Shown: positions 1 through 8,782, counted from the first letter of the stretch. The stretch is 64,000 bases of DNA from Peribacillus sp. FSL H8-0477 (GCF_038002765.1 NZ_JBBODE010000001.1:248001-312000); one strand, 5' to 3'. Translations and numbers: made by a program. The notes: generated by a model not told the origin, from the sequence alone.

Positions 1-786
1 TCCCAAACCTGCAAGAAAAAAATTACGATACGTATGTGTATAGAGCGTATGAAACCTTGTCATATTTGTAATCGGAGTAATCCTTATCTCTTCTTCATCA
101 GTTTTAACCAATTCAACGATTCCGGCAAGTGGCAGCTCCTGATTAGCAAACTGAGTGGAAACGGGAACAGCAAATTTGGTTTCCCTTTCGACAATCGGTT
201 TATACTGATCAGATTCCATTCCAAACTGGTTTAGACTTTCCATCCATAATTTTTGCTGAGGATAGGCTGGTATTACCATGGGAATATTCTCATCAGACAT
301 TCTCACTGGAATTACATCATCACTCAACAGCTGATAGCCCTTGTTCAGAAAAGCAGAAGCTAACGTCGATTTCCCAGCACCCGAATCTCCGACAAATGCA
401 TAAGCCTTTCCATTTATGGCGATTGCGCTTCCATGTAACGGGAGGATTTTTCTTTGCATTAGTATGGCTCCCATACAAGTACCTAGAATGTAAAGGCGAT
501 GATAGTCTTCTGAAGAATCGTTTAGTGGAGTAAAAAATATTTCATTTCCATTTTGAATTAGAAAGATAGCTTTATCTGGAACTAGGAACATAACGAAATT
601 TTCTTTAATAATAAAATGTCTATTGATAGAATACTCAAACCACAAAGTTGAAAGATCTGCTCTTTTTATTGTAATATTACCAAGTTGATTTTCTAGTTTA
701 CAGTTAGGCAATCCCGACAGTAAGATTTCACTTATCATCGATAAGCCAAAAGCTTTATAGGCAAATGTCTGTGTAGTATTTATCAT
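1..786 (-). CDS. HPr-kinase-like lasso precursor kinase (partial)
   Basis: The frame is open from an ATG at 786 to the left edge (262 codons; the 3' end is missing). It has a P-loop GDSGAGKST at residues 133-141 and an SDD motif near 155, the layout of HPr serine kinase catalytic domains. Kinases of this type in Bacillota lasso clusters (PadeK-type) phosphorylate the C-terminal serine of the precursor. The neighbouring precursor does end in Ser, which supports that role here. A GGAGG ribosome site stands 9 nt before the ATG, and the gene has its own promoter and SinR-like box after a terminator. The N-terminal about 100 residues are not a recognised domain. The substrate is inferred from context; the kinase fold call is firm. 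Confidence 0.85.
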   Translation of the reverse strand, partial: MINTTQTFAYKAFGLSMISEILLSGLPNCKLENQLGNITIKRADLSTLWFEYSINRHFIIKENFVMFLVPDKAIFLIQNGNEIFFTPLNDSSEDYHRLYILGTCMGAILMQRKILPLHGSAIAINGKAYAFVGDSGAGKSTLASAFLNKGYQLLSDDVIPVRMSDENIPMVIPAYPQQKLWMESLNQFGMESDQYKPIVERETKFAVPVSTQFANQELPLAGIVELVKTDEEEIRITPITNMTRFHTLYTHTYRNFFLAGLG

Positions 787-831
787 CCATATATCCTCCA
801 TATCAAACCCTATTAATTCGATTGATAAAAC

Positions 832-847
832 GTTCTTTATAAAGAAC
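832..847. promoter_or_regulatory. SinR-like operator before the lasso kinase gene
   Basis: Perfect 16-bp palindrome GTTCTTTATAAAGAAC. Both arms match the B. subtilis SinR consensus GTTCTYT. It begins 3 nt downstream of the predicted -10 box of the kinase promoter, so bound protein would cover the transcription start. The same palindrome recurs at the eps promoters in this window. Confidence 0.75.
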
Positions 848-850
848 TTC

Positions 851-879
851 ATATTAAAAATTTACCATTGTTTTGTAAA
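851..879 (-). promoter_or_regulatory. sigma-A promoter of the lasso kinase unit
   Basis: Minus strand -35 TTTACA (874-879), a 17-bp spacer and -10 TAATAT (851-856). It lies just upstream of the SinR-like box and about 65 nt before the kinase ATG. A promoter here fits the terminator that separates this unit from the precursor gene. Confidence 0.65.
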
Positions 880-992
880 TATTTCAATTGTTTTCTGATA
901 ACATTCCATTTTATTATCACTAGTTGACATCCCATAATTGCTAGAGAATAAAGCTCGGACTTTCACCATAGACATTACACCTAGTGACTGCC

Positions 993-1027
993 AAAAAAAC
1001 CCTCATACATTTCTAATGTATAAGGGT
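993..1027 (-). terminator. Rho-independent terminator between precursor and kinase
   Basis: Minus strand hairpin with a 12-bp stem (999-1010 with 1016-1027, one G-T pair), a 5-nt loop and a run of seven T. It starts 28 nt after the precursor stop codon. It would limit read-through, so more precursor than kinase and downstream processing enzymes would be made. Confidence 0.9.
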
Positions 1028-1054
1028 AAAACATAATAATAAATGTACTATAAA

Positions 1055-1216
1055 TTACGACCCAAGAGGTCCATGGTGAGGTCCAGTTTGTCCTTGGTGT
1101 CCAAGATCTGAATTATAACCTTCATCAAAAGCACCACCCAGCGTACTTGCCATCGTTTGACCAACACTAAGCACTTCTAATATAGGCTTTTCCCACACTT
1201 TTTTATTTTGCAACAT
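1055..1216 (-). CDS. Lasso peptide precursor (53 aa)
   Basis: Short gene with an excellent ribosome site (AGGAGGTG, 5 nt before the ATG), 13 bp after the cyclase stop. The leader reads MLQNKKVWEKPILEVLSVGQ followed by TM. It has the lasso leader features W/YxxPxL and a threonine at position -2. The predicted core starts at Ala23: ASTLGGAFD (residues 23-31), then a 22-residue tail that is rich in Gly, His, Gln and Pro and ends in Ser53. Ala1 and Asp9 of the core would close a 9-residue macrolactam, the same ring size and residues as paeninodin. The terminal Ser is the expected target of the adjacent kinase. The 31-residue core is longer than most lasso peptides. Ring and cleavage site are inferred from family rules. 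Confidence 0.9.
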   Translation of the reverse strand: MLQNKKVWEKPILEVLSVGQTMASTLGGAFDEGYNSDLGHQGQTGPHHGPLGS

Positions 1217-1229
1217 TATTCACCTCCTC

Positions 1230-3170
1230 TCAATTAAATTGTTTTAAGAATCTTGATATAATTAAGCTATACATTAAAATTTGATAATCAATATCAAATG
1301 AAAGTTCAGGTTTTGGCCCCTGTTGTTTTATCTTCAAAAACGTTTTTTTCAGAACGTCCATATTGAATAACTCGTTTATTATTGGATTAGTACAAACCGA
1401 TTCAAGTTCATTCGTAAAGGTATCCCAATGCGGTGTCATACGATAAATACAATCTGCACCTTGGACGCCTCTGATAGATTGATTCAATCTAACCTTATCA
1501 GGTAAATAATCTGCCATCGATCTTCTAATTAATGATCTATCAAATCCATCTTGAACAAATTGTTTATCAGGTATCGATAAACAGAAACGAATTACATTCA
1601 GATCATTGGTTGGATCACGTTTCCATACAGAATAACGGAGGGAGAGCTTTGCTCCTAATGTTCCAGTGGCATTCCAGGTATACGCTTCTTCAAAATGTTG
1701 TCTTCTTACTTTATTAATGTTTGGATGGTAAGGTGTACTTACTTGTTGAATTCCATGTTCTTCAAGTTTAGAAAAAACATCTGTTTTTTTCGCCAACTCT
1801 TGGTTTATGATGGTAGGATATTTAAATGTTTCAGTTGGAAAAACCCTATTAATTAAAGGAAACGCTATCCTACTAATATAAGGAACCCTACGTAAACGAT
1901 TTCCACCGACTCTCTTACTATATTGATTTAATTCTCGATAAAGACGAATCCACTTTAATTTTTTTAATAGCACTGCATAATAATTAAAGACTGGACCCCA
2001 CGAAACGCTTAGATTTCCTCTCCCGCCGTTTAACAACACTCCTACTCCAGAATTACTAGATTCTCTAAAAATACCATTAATCCAATTAGAATTTGCGAAA
2101 AATTTGTATGGTATCTCGATATATTCTAGTAATTCGTCAATTTCAGATAGAGGATTAGTTTCTGCAAAATCATAATACTTTTCTTGAATATTACCAACGT
2201 AGTCTACGGTTGATTGAATGTATGGTCGTTCGTCTGCGATTGTATTTTTAGATGTCCAATCTTTAAAGCCAGAAGGCGGAATTGAACTAAATGTATGTAA
2301 AGCTTTACTTTCTTTTTTTAATGCCTTAGATGCAAAGCTCACAACAGCACCTGAATCTAAACCCCCACTTAAATGCGCCCCTACTTGATGATGAGTTCTT
2401 AACCGTGCTGTTACAGCATTTTGAAATATATGGCGAAATGCTTCTTCATATTCTTCATTGGTTTTTAAATCTAATTGTTTCTCATTTGTTAAACTAAAAT
2501 ATCTAGAAAACCTCATAAGGTCTTCTTTTATCGAAAAACAATGACCAGGTGGTACTTGTTCAATATTTTGGTAAGGGGTAATAGAAGTATCTACCGCATC
2601 ATTCATACCTGGGATTGCCAAAAATTCAGCTATCCATTGATCATTTAACAGTTTATTTACGTACGGAAGTGCCAAAATCGGTGCAATAGTCGTACAAAAT
2701 GCAAACTTATTATTCTGTCTATGAAAATACAAAGTGCGACTACCCGAAAAATCTCTTGCTCCAAATAATTTGTGTTGTCTTTGATCCCAAATGATAAAAG
2801 CAAAATCACCGATTAAATATTTAGGGCATTCTTGACCCCATTTGCAGTATGCTAACAAGATCAGTTGACTATCCGGTATCATTTTCCTTCTATTTGTTTC
2901 AATTTTCAAAAGATTAAATAATTCCTTTCGATTATCGATAATGGCATCGGAAGTGATGACTAACTGTCTCTCATAATCATAATAAGGAAGCTGCTCACCT
3001 ATAGATTCAGGGGTGATCCATTGTGCATGACAACCAAAGAATAGATTCTCTTTATGCCAAACTTGAATATCATCTGATGGGTATTTCTGTAAAGATCCCA
3101 TCATACCATTAATATACTCTATGGGTACAGGTTCTTTATTTGATTGATAAATACAGGCAATGGCGCTCAT
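1230..3170 (-). CDS. Lasso cyclase, asparagine-synthetase-like
   Basis: 646 residues with the AsnB layout: an N-terminal Ntn-type domain (about 1-200) and a C-terminal ATP-pyrophosphatase domain with the PP-loop SGGLDSG near residue 265. In lasso clusters this enzyme adenylates the Asp/Glu side chain and joins it to the N-terminal amine of the core. The true glutaminase Cys2 is absent (the protein begins MSAIAC), as is usual in lasso cyclases, so it is not an ordinary asparagine synthetase. The precursor gene follows at once on the same strand, which decides the function. The start ATG at 3170 lies about 75 nt downstream of a SinR-like box. Confidence 0.88.
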   Translation of the reverse strand: MSAIACIYQSNKEPVPIEYINGMMGSLQKYPSDDIQVWHKENLFFGCHAQWITPESIGEQLPYYDYERQLVITSDAIIDNRKELFNLLKIETNRRKMIPDSQLILLAYCKWGQECPKYLIGDFAFIIWDQRQHKLFGARDFSGSRTLYFHRQNNKFAFCTTIAPILALPYVNKLLNDQWIAEFLAIPGMNDAVDTSITPYQNIEQVPPGHCFSIKEDLMRFSRYFSLTNEKQLDLKTNEEYEEAFRHIFQNAVTARLRTHHQVGAHLSGGLDSGAVVSFASKALKKESKALHTFSSIPPSGFKDWTSKNTIADERPYIQSTVDYVGNIQEKYYDFAETNPLSEIDELLEYIEIPYKFFANSNWINGIFRESSNSGVGVLLNGGRGNLSVSWGPVFNYYAVLLKKLKWIRLYRELNQYSKRVGGNRLRRVPYISRIAFPLINRVFPTETFKYPTIINQELAKKTDVFSKLEEHGIQQVSTPYHPNINKVRRQHFEEAYTWNATGTLGAKLSLRYSVWKRDPTNDLNVIRFCLSIPDKQFVQDGFDRSLIRRSMADYLPDKVRLNQSIRGVQGADCIYRMTPHWDTFTNELESVCTNPIINELFNMDVLKKTFLKIKQQGPKPELSFDIDYQILMYSLIISRFLKQFN

Positions 3171-3244
3171 GGCTATCTCTCCGATTCCTCAAAATTTACT
3201 GGTATTTGGTCTAATTAAGAAGAACAATTACAGCTTTGAAATAA

Positions 3245-3260
3245 GTTCTCTATAAAGAAC
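3245..3260. promoter_or_regulatory. SinR-like operator before the lasso cyclase
   Basis: GTTCTCTATAAAGAAC, one base change from a perfect palindrome. Both arms still fit GTTCTYT. It overlaps the predicted -10 box of the cyclase-precursor unit. It is identical to the box at 18061-18076 in front of the second glycosyltransferase operon. Confidence 0.75.
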
Positions 3261-3286
3261 ATACTATGATTTGGTATATATTTCAA
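3258..3286 (-). promoter_or_regulatory. sigma-A promoter of the lasso cyclase-precursor unit
   Basis: Minus strand -35 TTGAAA (3281-3286), 17-bp spacer, -10 TATGTT (3258-3263). The -10 shares 3 bp with the SinR-like box, so binding should block RNA polymerase. Confidence 0.6.
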
Positions 3287-3380
3287 TCCCTTGATTTCTC
3301 TTTTAAAAACTATATTACCAGTTACAAAATCCTGCACTAAGTTAGGAACCTAGGCGTCTATTGGTTTCGTGACATTTGAG

Positions 3381-3855
3381 CTATATTCTTGTCTTCTGGA
3401 TGTTGTTTTTTGTCGATAAATTTAAGGATCGGTTGGTACATTGCATTGATGAAAACAGAAGAAATAAGGCTAAAAAATAACAGACAAAAAAATTAATAGT
3501 GGATATTTTGGAGCGAAAATCAAGTCTGGGAAAAGTGAAATATAAAAAAACAAAACTTATAGATTGACCATATCCACTAGCAAATAAATAAAATAGGAAC
3601 ACATGCGTCCCCAAATAGAGCTAAATAATAAACCAGAGGTACACCGATAATCATGGGAAACGTTTCATATAACCCATTTACATCCTTTCTAGCAAATAAA
3701 TGAAGAGCTAACATAAATAATATTGCTACCCCTTGCAAAATTATTTTTTTGAAAACTCCATGTTTTCTCTCCATTTTATAAAGTTCACAAAAAATAAGAT
3801 AATGTTTGAAATTTATATCTGTTAATCTATTTCTTAAATGAATTGAATAAAGCAA
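3381..3855 (-). pseudogene. Decayed acyltransferase (family 3) remnant
   Basis: Two overlapping minus-strand frames join into one membrane protein start. The first frame holds GVAILFMLALHLFARK and ends GDACVPILFIC at 3577. The other frame continues with ASGYGQSISF. Together they resemble the first membrane helices and the CVPIF-SGYG region of acyltransferase-3 membrane acetyltransferases. The frames differ by a frameshift near 3580-3614, and only about 150 residues of the roughly 340 expected remain. It is presumably a lost polysaccharide O-acetyltransferase. Family assignment rests on my memory of the motif and is moderate. Confidence 0.55.
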
Positions 3856-3904
3856 ATACTATTTTATTTTTGTTAGTTTTTAGCAATTTAATTAATCGAT
3901 CGTT

Positions 3905-4556
3905 TTATATATTCCATTCAACAGGACGCTCTTTAATTATTTTAGATGGATTACCTACCACTGTTACATTGTCAGATATATCTTTCACTACAATGGACCA
4001 GCGCCAATAATAGACCAAGATCCAATGTTTTTACCTTGTATAATTGCTGAACCTGTGCCTATATCTGCTCCTTCTCCTATAACAACATTTCCTGAAATAT
4101 TTGCACTCGGAGCTACCGTTATAAAGTCATTAAAAGTGCAATCATGCCCTACCGTACACAATATGTTATATATTACGTGGTTGCCGATTACTATATCTGT
4201 AGTAATTACGGTGTTTGCATAGACGATGCAGCCTTCACCAAATTCTACTCGGTTTCCTATCACTGCACGAGAGTCTATTATAGTAGGGAAGACAATGTTA
4301 CCTATTTGCCTGATTTTATTGACAATTTTCCTTTTGAGAACAGGACTCCCAATACCAATAATAATTGAGTTTCCAAATTGTCTTCTAACCAATTTAATCC
4401 ACCTATAATTCTTGAACCGTGAACCTCCGTCCCCATCAACAGTTCATTATCATCTAAAAATCCTAAAAAGTTATAATTTTCTGTATTACGTTCCAGAATT
4501 TCATGAACTTCTCTCGCAAATCCACCAGTTCCATAAATAACTAAGTTCTTTTCCAT
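3905..4556 (-). pseudogene. NeuD/EpsM-type sugar O/N-acetyltransferase, two frameshifts
   Basis: Frame one (from ATG 4556) gives MEKNLVIYGTGGFAREVHEI, the Rossmann-like N-terminus of NeuD/EpsM/PglD acetyltransferases. It shifts frame at about 4375-4390, after GGLNWLEDN. The second frame carries left-handed beta-helix hexapeptide repeats up to SWSIIGAG. It then hits TAG TGA at about 3988, while a third frame continues VKDISDNVTVVGNPSKIIKE to a stop at 3905. A one-base restoration at each point would give a normal full-length protein of about 215 residues. Either a recent pseudogene or sequencing errors in this stretch. Confidence 0.8.
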
Positions 4557-4883
4557 TATATATCCTCCCTCAATAAATATTGATTTTTCAACGTTTTGAC
4601 CTACTTTTTATTGTAACGAAAATAATTATATCATTTATTCAATATACTCTAATTATTCGATCATCTCGCATTCTGTGGATACGCTTCGATACAGTTAATT
4701 GGCTAAAATTAACTGTAAACTCCATTTTTACCCTCCTTTTAAATTAAAAAACATCTCAAAAAAGAGATATTTAAGGTTAAAATTTACTTACTGGACCGAG
4801 GTAGGGTACCTATATGTGTTTAGGCTTTTACTCATCGGTTGTCCACGATAAAATGATAACAAAATTTAGTTACTGAATTTTTG
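4557..4883. other. Intergenic stretch with small hairpins
   Basis: No gene is supported here. It is AT-rich and holds a dyad ACAGTTAATT...AATTAACTGT (about 4691-4716) plus the weak terminator listed separately. Confidence 0.5.
4745..4770 (-). terminator. Weak terminator after the acyltransferase gene
   Basis: Minus strand ATATCTC, a six-T loop and GAGATGT (7 bp with one G-T pair), followed by a T run. It lies about 110 nt beyond the acyltransferase stop. The short stem makes it a modest call. Confidence 0.4.
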
Positions 4884-5978
4884 TTAACTAGGTACTTTTT
4901 CATTTACTTCTCTTTTTATAGATTGGTGTTTATTTGGAAAAATAAACCTAGATACGTATTTTCCAACTCTAGCTGTATGTTTCTCTGTTAATAAGGATAA
5001 AACCCACGCGTAAAGAAGAACGGAAGCTGCTAAAAGGAGTTTTACACTTAAAGGGGTATCACGAAAGATCCACAATGATGAACCAATCCATGTAAAGATT
5101 ATATTTGCTAAAGGATAATGAGATAAATATAATGTGTATGAGAACCCTGCCAATCGCTTAGAAATTCCAAATCTTGATTTACTTGTTCTATTAGCAAAAA
5201 CACAAATTACCAAAAAAATCCATATACTAAAACAAATACCAATAAATAAATCAGGAATTATTTGTGGTAATCCCTCAAGAAATACATATGCTTTCATTGA
5301 AATAAGAACTGATAAAGTTGATAGTATAAATAGAATGATAATCAATGCTCTATATTTAATATTTAGTGGTTTTATTAAGGGTATTACCGCACCTAGCAAC
5401 CAAACTAAGAAATATAATGTTATTTTCCCACCAATTACAAGAGAAATTAATATGAGTAAGAATGCATATACTAGTCGATGAATAGATTTTTCCGACCAAA
5501 TCATTAAAACTAAACATGGGAACATTATGTAGTACCAAAATTCATAACTAAGACTCCATAAAGGACCATTCAAACCAAAATTCTCTACCAAAATACCTTG
5601 CAAGAAAAATAGATTGCCTAAAAAGGTCTTCCAGTCTAAATATTTTGCTATTTCCTGATTAGAGCCAAAGATGCTCAATTGTACCTCTGCCCACAGAAAG
5701 GTTAAGATTAGACACGGAATTAGGACAATCCATAATCTCACAATTCTTTTTAGTAAATAATCAGTCCAGCTCCACCTATTTTCTTTCACTGCTTTTAGTA
5801 CAGTAGATGAAATAAAATATCCACTTAATACAAAGAACACCATAACAGCTTGGTAACCGGGCAAAGGTAGATAAAAATGAAATAGAAAAACAACAAGGGC
5901 TGCAATAAACCTTGTAAAATCAAAAATATTGGAGGCTTGGCTATCGGTTTTTATTGTATTTATTATTATTTTTTTCAT
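4884..5978 (-). CDS. Membrane acyltransferase, family 3 (OafA/YrhL type)
   Basis: 364 residues with about ten hydrophobic segments. The N-terminal DFTRFIAALVVFLFHF carries the conserved Arg and His of acyltransferase-3 proteins, and VFFVLSGYF follows near residue 50. Such proteins move acetyl or succinyl groups onto surface sugars in the membrane. GGAGG stands 7 nt before the ATG. The gene stands alone among decayed polysaccharide genes, and it is the only intact O-acyltransferase of this family in the locus. It most likely modifies the exopolysaccharide; the acceptor sugar is unknown. Confidence 0.85.
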   Translation of the reverse strand: MKKIIINTIKTDSQASNIFDFTRFIAALVVFLFHFYLPLPGYQAVMVFFVLSGYFISSTVLKAVKENRWSWTDYLLKRIVRLWIVLIPCLILTFLWAEVQLSIFGSNQEIAKYLDWKTFLGNLFFLQGILVENFGLNGPLWSLSYEFWYYIMFPCLVLMIWSEKSIHRLVYAFLLILISLVIGGKITLYFLVWLLGAVIPLIKPLNIKYRALIIILFILSTLSVLISMKAYVFLEGLPQIIPDLFIGICFSIWIFLVICVFANRTSKSRFGISKRLAGFSYTLYLSHYPLANIIFTWIGSSLWIFRDTPLSVKLLLAASVLLYAWVLSLLTEKHTARVGKYVSRFIFPNKHQSIKREVNEKVPS

Positions 5979-6120
5979 ATCGACTCCTCCGTGATCTGTG
6001 ATTCAACGCCACTATATATCTTGCCTATACCACTCGTACTCAATAAAAATATTTTAATGTAAATCGAAGTAAAGTCTATAAAATAATTAATTTTCATAAT
6101 GAAGATTACACAATATGATT

Positions 6121-6356
6121 TTACTCTTCACTTTTGATAATTCCCCTTAGTCTTTTGCTTACTTCAGAGGAATATGGTTGAAATAATATACCTCTTCCAT
6201 TCATTAGCGATAATTCTCCATCCCAATATCTGCTCACAGAACATTTTGTTACAACCATTTGATTTGATTTATTGGTTCATCACTAATGAAAATAGTTGGT
6301 GGTTTTACAACCAAGGAAAATGCCCAATTGTACAGAATAGAAATTTTCTTCTTCAT
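6121..6356 (-). pseudogene. Remnant of a GT-D (DUF1792/SP_1767-like) glycosyltransferase
   Basis: An ATG at 6356 opens MKKKISILYNWAFSLVVKPP...ISDEPINQIKW and stops. The adjoining frame continues VTKCSVSRYWDGELSLMNGR to a stop at 6121. The D-G-E-L/I-x-L-M-x-G-R block and the SKRL-IIK segment look like the start of the GT-D family, whose members are about 280 residues. Only the first about 78 residues survive, and they are interrupted by a frameshift. It would have belonged to the adjacent glycosyltransferase block. Family call by motif memory. Confidence 0.55.
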
Positions 6357-6394
6357 ATCTAAATATATATAATAGCCTCTTAACAAAATTTTTT

Positions 6395-7369
6395 TCATAT
6401 TAGCTTTCTCTTCTCTGTAAAGTTTATTAATCTCATATATAAGATAGGATGAACTTTAGCAGCTATAATTGTTATTTTTACAGTTATTGGGTATTGTTTC
6501 AATTTAATGATTTTATAAAAGTAACGGTTTAGTATTTTTACAACCTTAAAATAATCAAGTTTATATTTAGAAAAATCAGAATGCAAAGACATTAAATTCA
6601 TAACGGTCATAGCTGTATTTGCCAATTTCAAAGCAACTAAATCACTTAGTTCCTTATAATTTTTATCTATAAATTTGTACATATCTTCGTATATAAAAAC
6701 ACCATCGGTTTTTATGTTTTTCACAGCTAAATCCATGGTGCTATTTTCTCTTTTGATATAATGATATTTTGAAACCCCAATACATCCAACTCTCTTACTA
6801 TTATGAATAACCTTATATGTAAAATCAGTATCTTCATATATGATTCCGAGGGTAAATCTAATTCCCTCTAGTAAACTTTTTTTAAAAAGTTTTGTCCATA
6901 CTACCTCATCATATAAATTCCCTTCAAGCATCGCTTTCATTGCTTCTTTTGTATTATGAATGATTAATGGATGACCTCCATTAACCACTGTTTTATGATC
7001 ATAATGGATAGTACTGGAACAGCTAGCAATCTCACAATCATTTTGTACACATAGGTTATACAGTAGTTCATACATATCTTTCTCAATCCAATCATCACTA
7101 TCCACAAATCCCACATAATCTCCTAGAGCCACATCTAAACCAGCATTTCTAGCGGAGGATAAGCCCCCATTTGCTTTCTTTATGACTTTTACTCGGCTAT
7201 CTAAATTTGCATATTCATCACAAATTTCACCACATCGATCTGGTGAACCATCGTTAATAAGGATAAGTTCAAAATCTTTCAATGTCTGAGATAATATTGA
7301 ATCCACACATTTATGAAGATATTTTTCTACCTTATATACAGGCACAATAATACTTACTTTTGGATTCAT
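6395..7369 (-). CDS. Glycosyltransferase family 2
   Basis: 324 residues. The N-terminal GT-A domain starts VSIIVPVYKVEKYLHKCVDS and has NDGSPD and the metal-binding VDSDD near residue 90. It uses a nucleotide-diphospho sugar to extend a lipid-linked glycan at the inner membrane face. The ribosome site AGGAGG lies 9 nt before ATG, and the stop of the preceding GT4 gene is 15 nt away, so the two are co-transcribed. It closely resembles the GT2 at 14124-15155. The sugar it moves cannot be told from sequence. Confidence 0.88.
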   Translation of the reverse strand: MNPKVSIIVPVYKVEKYLHKCVDSILSQTLKDFELILINDGSPDRCGEICDEYANLDSRVKVIKKANGGLSSARNAGLDVALGDYVGFVDSDDWIEKDMYELLYNLCVQNDCEIASCSSTIHYDHKTVVNGGHPLIIHNTKEAMKAMLEGNLYDEVVWTKLFKKSLLEGIRFTLGIIYEDTDFTYKVIHNSKRVGCIGVSKYHYIKRENSTMDLAVKNIKTDGVFIYEDMYKFIDKNYKELSDLVALKLANTAMTVMNLMSLHSDFSKYKLDYFKVVKILNRYFYKIIKLKQYPITVKITIIAAKVHPILYMRLINFTEKRKLI

Positions 7370-7384
7370 CTTATTATCCTCCTG

Positions 7385-8572
7385 TTATTGGATAAATTTA
7401 TAGAGTTTACTTACTTCATTGAGCCTATTAGCGTTTATCTTTCTTAAATTCATTGTGAATTCATTGCTTTTTCCGGGGTTATTCAAAAGAAATTTAATTT
7501 TCTCATAAAGTTCATCCTCGTCCACACGCACAATAAAACCATCATAATTATCAGTAATCTGTTCATATGATCCTGAAAAATCAGTCGTTATAATAGGTTT
7601 TTGTAAATATCTTGCCTCTGCCAACGTTAAGCAAAATCCTTCGTGTCGTGATGGTTGAACATAGATATCTGCCATTTTAATATAAGGGTAAGGATTTTCT
7701 TTTGATCCAAGTAAAATAAATTCTGAAGTTAATCCATACTCTTCTATCAAGTTTTCGTATGCTTTTTTATCTACACCATCTCCAATACAATACCATCTGA
7801 CGTTATAACCATTTTTAATTAGATTTGCTAATACTTTAATAGCTATATCCTGGCCTTTCTCTTTAGAAAGTCTACCTACAGTAACAATTTTTGTTCCTTT
7901 AAATTCCGAGTCAAATTCTTCTTTTTCTTGAGCCATTTCCTTAATTGATTCTGACGAGATGATATTTTTAAATACTTCAATTTTATGTTCATCACTAGGG
8001 ATTTTCTCGATCAATTTTTTTCTGGCCTCTTCTGATACAACAAAAACTTTATGAAACTTTTTATGCAATTTGGTATGCAGCTTTTGGTTAATAGAATGTT
8101 GTGAAACGTCAAAGTGTATCCAGGCTAATTTCTTATTAGCTTGAACTTTATTGGCAATGTAAAAATCAATAATGTCAGTCGGTCCTTGATAGGCGATGGC
8201 TACATCGTAGTTTTCTTTATCCTTTGCGACATTTTTAAAAATTTCCTTATAATAAACATGACGATTATCGAAGCGTTTCGAAAAAAAATAAACAGCTATA
8301 AAAGGCAAGATTTTCGTGTATTGTTTATTAAAATAGTAATTCTTTATTGTTTGTTGTGGTGCCTGCATGATAATAGGCTGGACATCTTTATACCAAGTAA
8401 CTTCTTCAATCTTTATCCATTCTGGAATGTATTTTAAGAATGAACCTTTTTTATTTAACAATTGAAGAGTAATATCATATTTCCCTTTTGGAATTTCAGA
8501 TAATAACGAAAGTAGGGATTTCTCAACTCCACCTATATCCATACTCGTTACCATAAATAGGATCTTTTTCAA
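7385..8572 (-). CDS. Glycosyltransferase family 4 (TTG start)
   Basis: About 395 residues, GT-B fold. The C-terminal half has TVGRLSKEKGQDIAIK and the nucleotide-sugar loop QPSRHEGFCLTLAEA, typical of GT4. The start is taken as TTG at 8572 because GAGGAGG lies 5 nt before it and the product then begins KKILFMVTSMDIGGVEKS, which matches its paralogs. An upstream ATG at 8623 has no ribosome site. It is one of four similar GT4 genes in this block, closest to 11588-12802, which suggests duplication. Transcribed with the GT2 that follows. Confidence 0.85.
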   Translation of the reverse strand: MKKILFMVTSMDIGGVEKSLLSLLSEIPKGKYDITLQLLNKKGSFLKYIPEWIKIEEVTWYKDVQPIIMQAPQQTIKNYYFNKQYTKILPFIAVYFFSKRFDNRHVYYKEIFKNVAKDKENYDVAIAYQGPTDIIDFYIANKVQANKKLAWIHFDVSQHSINQKLHTKLHKKFHKVFVVSEEARKKLIEKIPSDEHKIEVFKNIISSESIKEMAQEKEEFDSEFKGTKIVTVGRLSKEKGQDIAIKVLANLIKNGYNVRWYCIGDGVDKKAYENLIEEYGLTSEFILLGSKENPYPYIKMADIYVQPSRHEGFCLTLAEARYLQKPIITTDFSGSYEQITDNYDGFIVRVDEDELYEKIKFLLNNPGKSNEFTMNLRKINANRLNEVSKLYKFIQ

Positions 8573-8782
8573 ATCGTCCTCCTCAAAATTTTTGTCCTTA
8601 AATAATAAATGTACGATATCCAAAGAAACTTAGTATCTATATTACCCTTATCGAACGAATTCCATAGTTCTTCATCATCGATTCTATGTTTCTATACAAA
8701 AAATAGGATACGCCATATTTATTTATGAGGAATTATAAATTTCATAATTTTTTTTTTAACAATTAAGACTAACTTCCAACAT

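Noticed and set aside
3336-3352. Dyad around TTAGGAACCTAGG
   Set aside because: Short, no T tract and no repeated partner; likely chance.
6174-6362. Plus-strand frame of 62 codons
   Set aside because: It is the antisense shadow of the GT-D remnant, which has recognisable family motifs on the minus strand.
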